DNA from: Streptomyces sp. FIT100
Lineage (GTDB): Bacteria; Actinomycetota; Actinomycetes; Streptomycetales; Streptomycetaceae
Length of the DNA stretch: 64,000 nt
NCBI RefSeq assembly: GCF_024584805.1
Contig: NZ_CP075715.1
Coordinates: 6,357,526-6,421,525, forward strand
Direction: 5' to 3'
Both the position numbers and the translations under genes were made by a program. A model generated the notes under the pieces. It was not told the origin of the DNA. It made no database searches and worked only from the letters and a program-made list of their open reading frames with translations. The first letter of the stretch is position 1; the number at the start of each line of letters is the position of its first letter. Shown one piece after another: positions 61,002 through 64,000 of the stretch.

Positions 61002-63122
61002 CTACGCCGGCCTGCGCAGCACGACCAGACTCCGCCCGACCATCCGCACCCGCTCACCCGCCGCCACCTTCGGCCCCTGCCCCGGAGGCACGCCCTCGGG
61101 CCGTGCGGTGTCCACCACCACCTCCCACTGCCGGCCGTGGTTGACCGGCACCGCGAAGTCGAGCTCCTCCGCGCTCGCGTTGAACATCATCAGGAACGAG
61201 TCGTCCGAGATCCGCTCGCCGCGCGGCCCCGGCTCCGAGATGGCGTGCCCGTTCAGGAACACCGTCAGAGCCCTGGCATGGGCCGCCTGCCAGTCCCGCT
61301 GGGTCATCTCGACCCCTTCCGGGGTGAACCACGCGATGTCCGACAGCTCGTCGTGGGTGCCCTCCACCGGTCTGCCGTGGAAGAAGCGCCTGCGCCGGAA
61401 GACCTGGTGGTCGCGGCGCAGCCACACCATCGCCCGGGTGAACGCCAGCAGCGAACCCGGCTCCTCCTCGGTCGACGCCGGCCACTGCACCCAGGACAGC
61501 TCGCTGTCCTGGCAGTAGGCGTTGTTGTTGCCCCCCTGGGTGCGCCCGAACTCGTCGCCGTGGCTCAGCATCGGCACACCCTGGGACAGCATCAGCGTCG
61601 CGATGAAGTTGCGCATCTGGCGGCCCCGCAGCTCCAGCACCTCCCCGTCGTCGGAGTCGCCCTCGGCGCCGCAGTTCCACGACCGGTTGTGGCTCTCGCC
61701 GTCCCGGTTGCCCTCGCCGTTCGCGTCGTTGTGCTTCTCGTTGTACGAGACGAGGTCGCGCAGCGTGAAGCCGTCGTGGCAGGTCACGAAGTTGACCGAG
61801 GCGAGCGGACGGCGCCCGTCGTCCTGGTAGAGGTCCGAGGAGCCGGTCAGCCGCGAGGCGAACTCGGCGAGCGTGCGCGGCTCGCCGCGCCACAAGTCCC
61901 GTACGGTGTCGCGGTACTTGCCGTTCCACTCGGTCCACAGCGGGGGGAAGTTCCCCACCTGGTAGCCGCCCTCGCCGACGTCCCACGGCTCGGCGATCAG
62001 CTTCACCTGGCTGACCACCGGATCCTGCTGCACCAGGTCGAAGAACGACGACAGCCGGTCGACCTCGTGGAACTGCCGGGCCAGCGTCGCCGCCAGGTCG
62101 AAGCGGAAGCCGTCGACATGCATCTCCGTCACCCAGTACCGCAGCGAGTCCATGATCAGCTGGAGCACGTGCGGGGAGCGCATCAGGAGCGAGTTGCCGG
62201 TGCCCGTGGTGTCCGTGTGGTAGCGGCGGTCCTCGGAGAGCCGGTAGTACGAACGGTTGTCCAGGCCCCGGAAGGAGAGGGTCGGGCCGAGGTGGTTGCC
62301 CTCGGCCGTGTGGTTGTAGACGACGTCGAGGATGACCTCGATGCCCGCCTGGTGCAGCGCGCGCACGGCCGACTTGAACTCCAGCACCTGCTGGCCGCGG
62401 TCGCCCCAGGAGGCGTAGCGGTTGTGCGGGGCGAAGAATCCGATGGTGTTGTAACCCCAGTAGTTGTTGAGGCCCGCGTCGACCAGCCGGTGGTCGTTGA
62501 CGAACTGGTGCACCGGCATCAACTCCAGCGCGGTGACGCCCAGTTCCGTGAGGTGGGAGATGACGGCCGGATGCGCGAGCCCCGCGTACGTCCCGCGCAG
62601 CTCCGGCGGCAGCGCCGGATGCAGCATCGTCAGGCCCTTCACATGGGCCTCGTAGATCACCGTGCGGTGGTAGTCGGTCCGGGGCGGACGGTCGTCGCCC
62701 CAGTCGAAGTACGGATTGACGACCACGGACGCCATCGTGTGCGGCGCCGAGTCCAGGTCGTTGCGCGAGTCCGGCCGGCCGAAGTGATAGCCGTACACCG
62801 CCTCGCCCCAGTCGATACGGCCGCTCATCGCCCGGGCGTACGGATCGAGGAGCAGCTTCGCCGAGTTGCACCGCTGCCCGCGCTCCGGCGCGTACGGGCC
62901 GTGCACCCGGAATCCGTACCGCTGACCGGGCATCACCCCCGGCAGATAGGCATGGCGGACGAACGCGTCGGTCTCGCGGAGCTCCACCGCCGTTTCCGAG
63001 CCGTCGTCGTGCAGCAGACACAGCTCGATCCTGTGTGCGGCCTCCGAAAAGACCGCGAAGTTGGTGCCGGCGCCGTCGTACGTGGCGCCGAGGGGATACG
63101 CGTGTCCCGGCCAGACCTGCAT
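61002..63122 (-). CDS. glgX: glycogen debranching enzyme GlgX
   Basis: A 706-aa product from the ATG at 63122, with GGAAGAG upstream. Isoamylase-type GH13 enzyme hydrolysing alpha-1,6 branches. N-terminal CBM48-like sandwich (PLGATYDGAGTNFAVFSEAA), then the barrel: VILDVVYNHTAEGNHLGPTLSFRG, VDGFRFDLAATLAR (nucleophile), VKLIAEPWDVGEGGYQVGNFPPLW (acid), NFVTCHDGFTLRDLVSYNEKHNDANGE (stabiliser), and GDEFGRTQGGNNNAYCQD. It supplies linear maltodextrins to TreY/TreZ. Its own promoter probably lies in 63123-63270, shared with the divergent secreted protein. Confidence 0.96.
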   Translation of the reverse strand: MQVWPGHAYPLGATYDGAGTNFAVFSEAAHRIELCLLHDDGSETAVELRETDAFVRHAYLPGVMPGQRYGFRVHGPYAPERGQRCNSAKLLLDPYARAMSGRIDWGEAVYGYHFGRPDSRNDLDSAPHTMASVVVNPYFDWGDDRPPRTDYHRTVIYEAHVKGLTMLHPALPPELRGTYAGLAHPAVISHLTELGVTALELMPVHQFVNDHRLVDAGLNNYWGYNTIGFFAPHNRYASWGDRGQQVLEFKSAVRALHQAGIEVILDVVYNHTAEGNHLGPTLSFRGLDNRSYYRLSEDRRYHTDTTGTGNSLLMRSPHVLQLIMDSLRYWVTEMHVDGFRFDLAATLARQFHEVDRLSSFFDLVQQDPVVSQVKLIAEPWDVGEGGYQVGNFPPLWTEWNGKYRDTVRDLWRGEPRTLAEFASRLTGSSDLYQDDGRRPLASVNFVTCHDGFTLRDLVSYNEKHNDANGEGNRDGESHNRSWNCGAEGDSDDGEVLELRGRQMRNFIATLMLSQGVPMLSHGDEFGRTQGGNNNAYCQDSELSWVQWPASTEEEPGSLLAFTRAMVWLRRDHQVFRRRRFFHGRPVEGTHDELSDIAWFTPEGVEMTQRDWQAAHARALTVFLNGHAISEPGPRGERISDDSFLMMFNASAEELDFAVPVNHGRQWEVVVDTARPEGVPPGQGPKVAAGERVRMVGRSLVVLRRPA

Positions 63123-63270
63123 AGATAAGACTCTTCCACTTCTGATCCGGGTACTGGGGACTTCTTCGGCCAGATCCTCCCCGAAAGATGGGCAACCTCC
63201 TAGGACTTACCACCGTCCTACCGGGTGACCGCAGGGCAAGAGGGGGAAAAGAGGGCGAAAAGGGCCCAAA

Positions 63271-64000
63271 TTGATACACCGCCACCTCGGCAAGGTGGCG
63301 GCGGGCACGGCCATTGCGGTGACGGGGACCGCCGCGACGATCGGGGTCACGCTGCCCGGCACGGCGGAGGCGGAGGGTGAACCGGGGGACCGCTCCGCGT
63401 CCGCGCGGACCCAGGCGCAGCCGCTGGGCGCGTCCGCCCCGGAGCCCGGCGTCGTCGTCCGGGCCGCCGACGAGGGCGAGAAGCTTCGACCGCGGACCGC
63501 AGCGGCTCAGCTCACCATCGATCTGGCCGAATCCGAACCATCCGAGGCCGGATCGTCATCCCGACGGACAACCTCACCACCGGAACGGTGGAACGGGCCG
63601 GCGCCCAGCAGGGCGTACAGCCGTCGCTGCACCGCGAGGGGCTGCGGGAGGCGGTCGAGCCGATCCCGGCGAGCCCGCTCGGCGCCGGGCTGAAGGCGGA
63701 CTTCAAGGGCGCCACCCGCAGCGTGCTGAGCTCTGCCGAACCGCTCACGCCGAGCGGTCACGTCCACCGCGAGGACCGGGAAGCGCGGATAGCGCAGCAG
63801 CTCGCCGACTGCGGGGTGCCCCGCTGCGTACGCGTCATCATCAAGATCACGAACGGGCCGTGGATCGACACGCGGGACCTGGCCCTCGATCTGAGCGCTC
63901 GCACGGTCGTCCGTGCGCACGCACGAGGGAGTGCCCGCCTCGCCGCGATGCACGCCCGGGTGCGCCACCTCGACTGCGGGCGCGGTGCCCCGGACAGGTC
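63271..64000 (+). pseudogene. secreted hypothetical protein, frameshifted and cut by window end
   Basis: A TTG start at 63271 follows AAAAGGG and encodes a signal peptide (HLGKVAAGTAIAVTGTAATIGV, then AEA). The frame runs through an acidic linker to about SEPSEAG and then turns Arg/Ser-rich, stopping at 63693. From about 63549 the next frame reads like the continuation of the same protein: IVIPTDNLTTGTVERAGAQQ, LGAGLKADFKGATRSVLSSA, and CGVPRCVRVIIKITNGPWIDTRDLALDLSARTVV, open to the window end. This pattern resembles a family of secreted Streptomyces proteins of unknown function. Either a real frameshift or a sequence error lies near 63500-63550. Confidence 0.6.

Overview
The window looks like a Streptomyces chromosome segment. 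GC is very high, GTG/TTG starts and GTGA/ATGA stop-start overlaps are frequent, and several actinomycete-typical families occur together (DUF397 with helix-turn-helix/DUF5753, AIM24, DUF1707-FHA, DUF4328, streptogrisin-like protease). No rRNA, tRNA or CRISPR array was seen.

Layout. (1) 0.25-10.4 kb holds a probable terpenoid biosynthetic cluster. It has an orphan 430-aa protein with an NSE-like motif, a divergent polyprenyl diphosphate synthase, and a plus-strand, mostly translationally coupled set: P450, divergent class I terpene-synthase-like protein, C-methyltransferase, second P450, alpha-barrel cyclase-like protein and F420-type oxidoreductase. A MITE-like 246-bp element abuts its 3' end. 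(2) 10.9-20.6 kb is mainly housekeeping: truncated DUF2785, peptidyl-tRNA hydrolase-like, AIM24, secreted serine protease, PPK2, OsmC, ZapE, RibD-like reductase, murC and msrB. (3) 21.1-33.5 kb is an accessory island. An FG-GAP gene is cut by an IS256-type element that is itself split by an IS30 element; an IS630 element and an IstB relic follow. Then comes a lower-GC block with two unfamiliar genes and a protein resembling the helical domain of Cry insecticidal delta-endotoxins. Degenerate sequence and an arginase remnant close the island. (4) 33.6-45.4 kb carries DUF4328, a WhiJ/BldB-like regulator set with an ATP-binding protein, VOC, a P-loop kinase, a PPOX-fold protein, an ABC ATPase/permease pair, an AlkZ/YcaQ-like protein with a 207-bp tandem duplication at its 3' end, and an M24 peptidase. 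(5) 45.7-64 kb is dominated by carbohydrate metabolism: secreted TAP-like hydrolase, treZ, a collapsed GH1 remnant, gnd, zwf, HAD phosphoglucomutase-like, GH65 phosphorylase-like, treY, glgX and a frameshifted secreted protein at the window edge.

How genes may work together. In the terpenoid cluster, the prenyl synthase would supply the isoprenoid chain, the methyltransferase could methylate it, one or more cyclase-like proteins could fold it, and the P450s and LLM enzyme could oxidise it. In the sugar cluster, a GH65 phosphorylase would release beta-glucose-1-phosphate, the HAD mutase would make glucose-6-phosphate, and zwf and gnd would oxidise it. The neighbouring treY/treZ/glgX handle alpha-glucans and trehalose. 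These pathway links are inferred from families and gene order. All coordinates and motifs were read by eye from the sequence without database searches.
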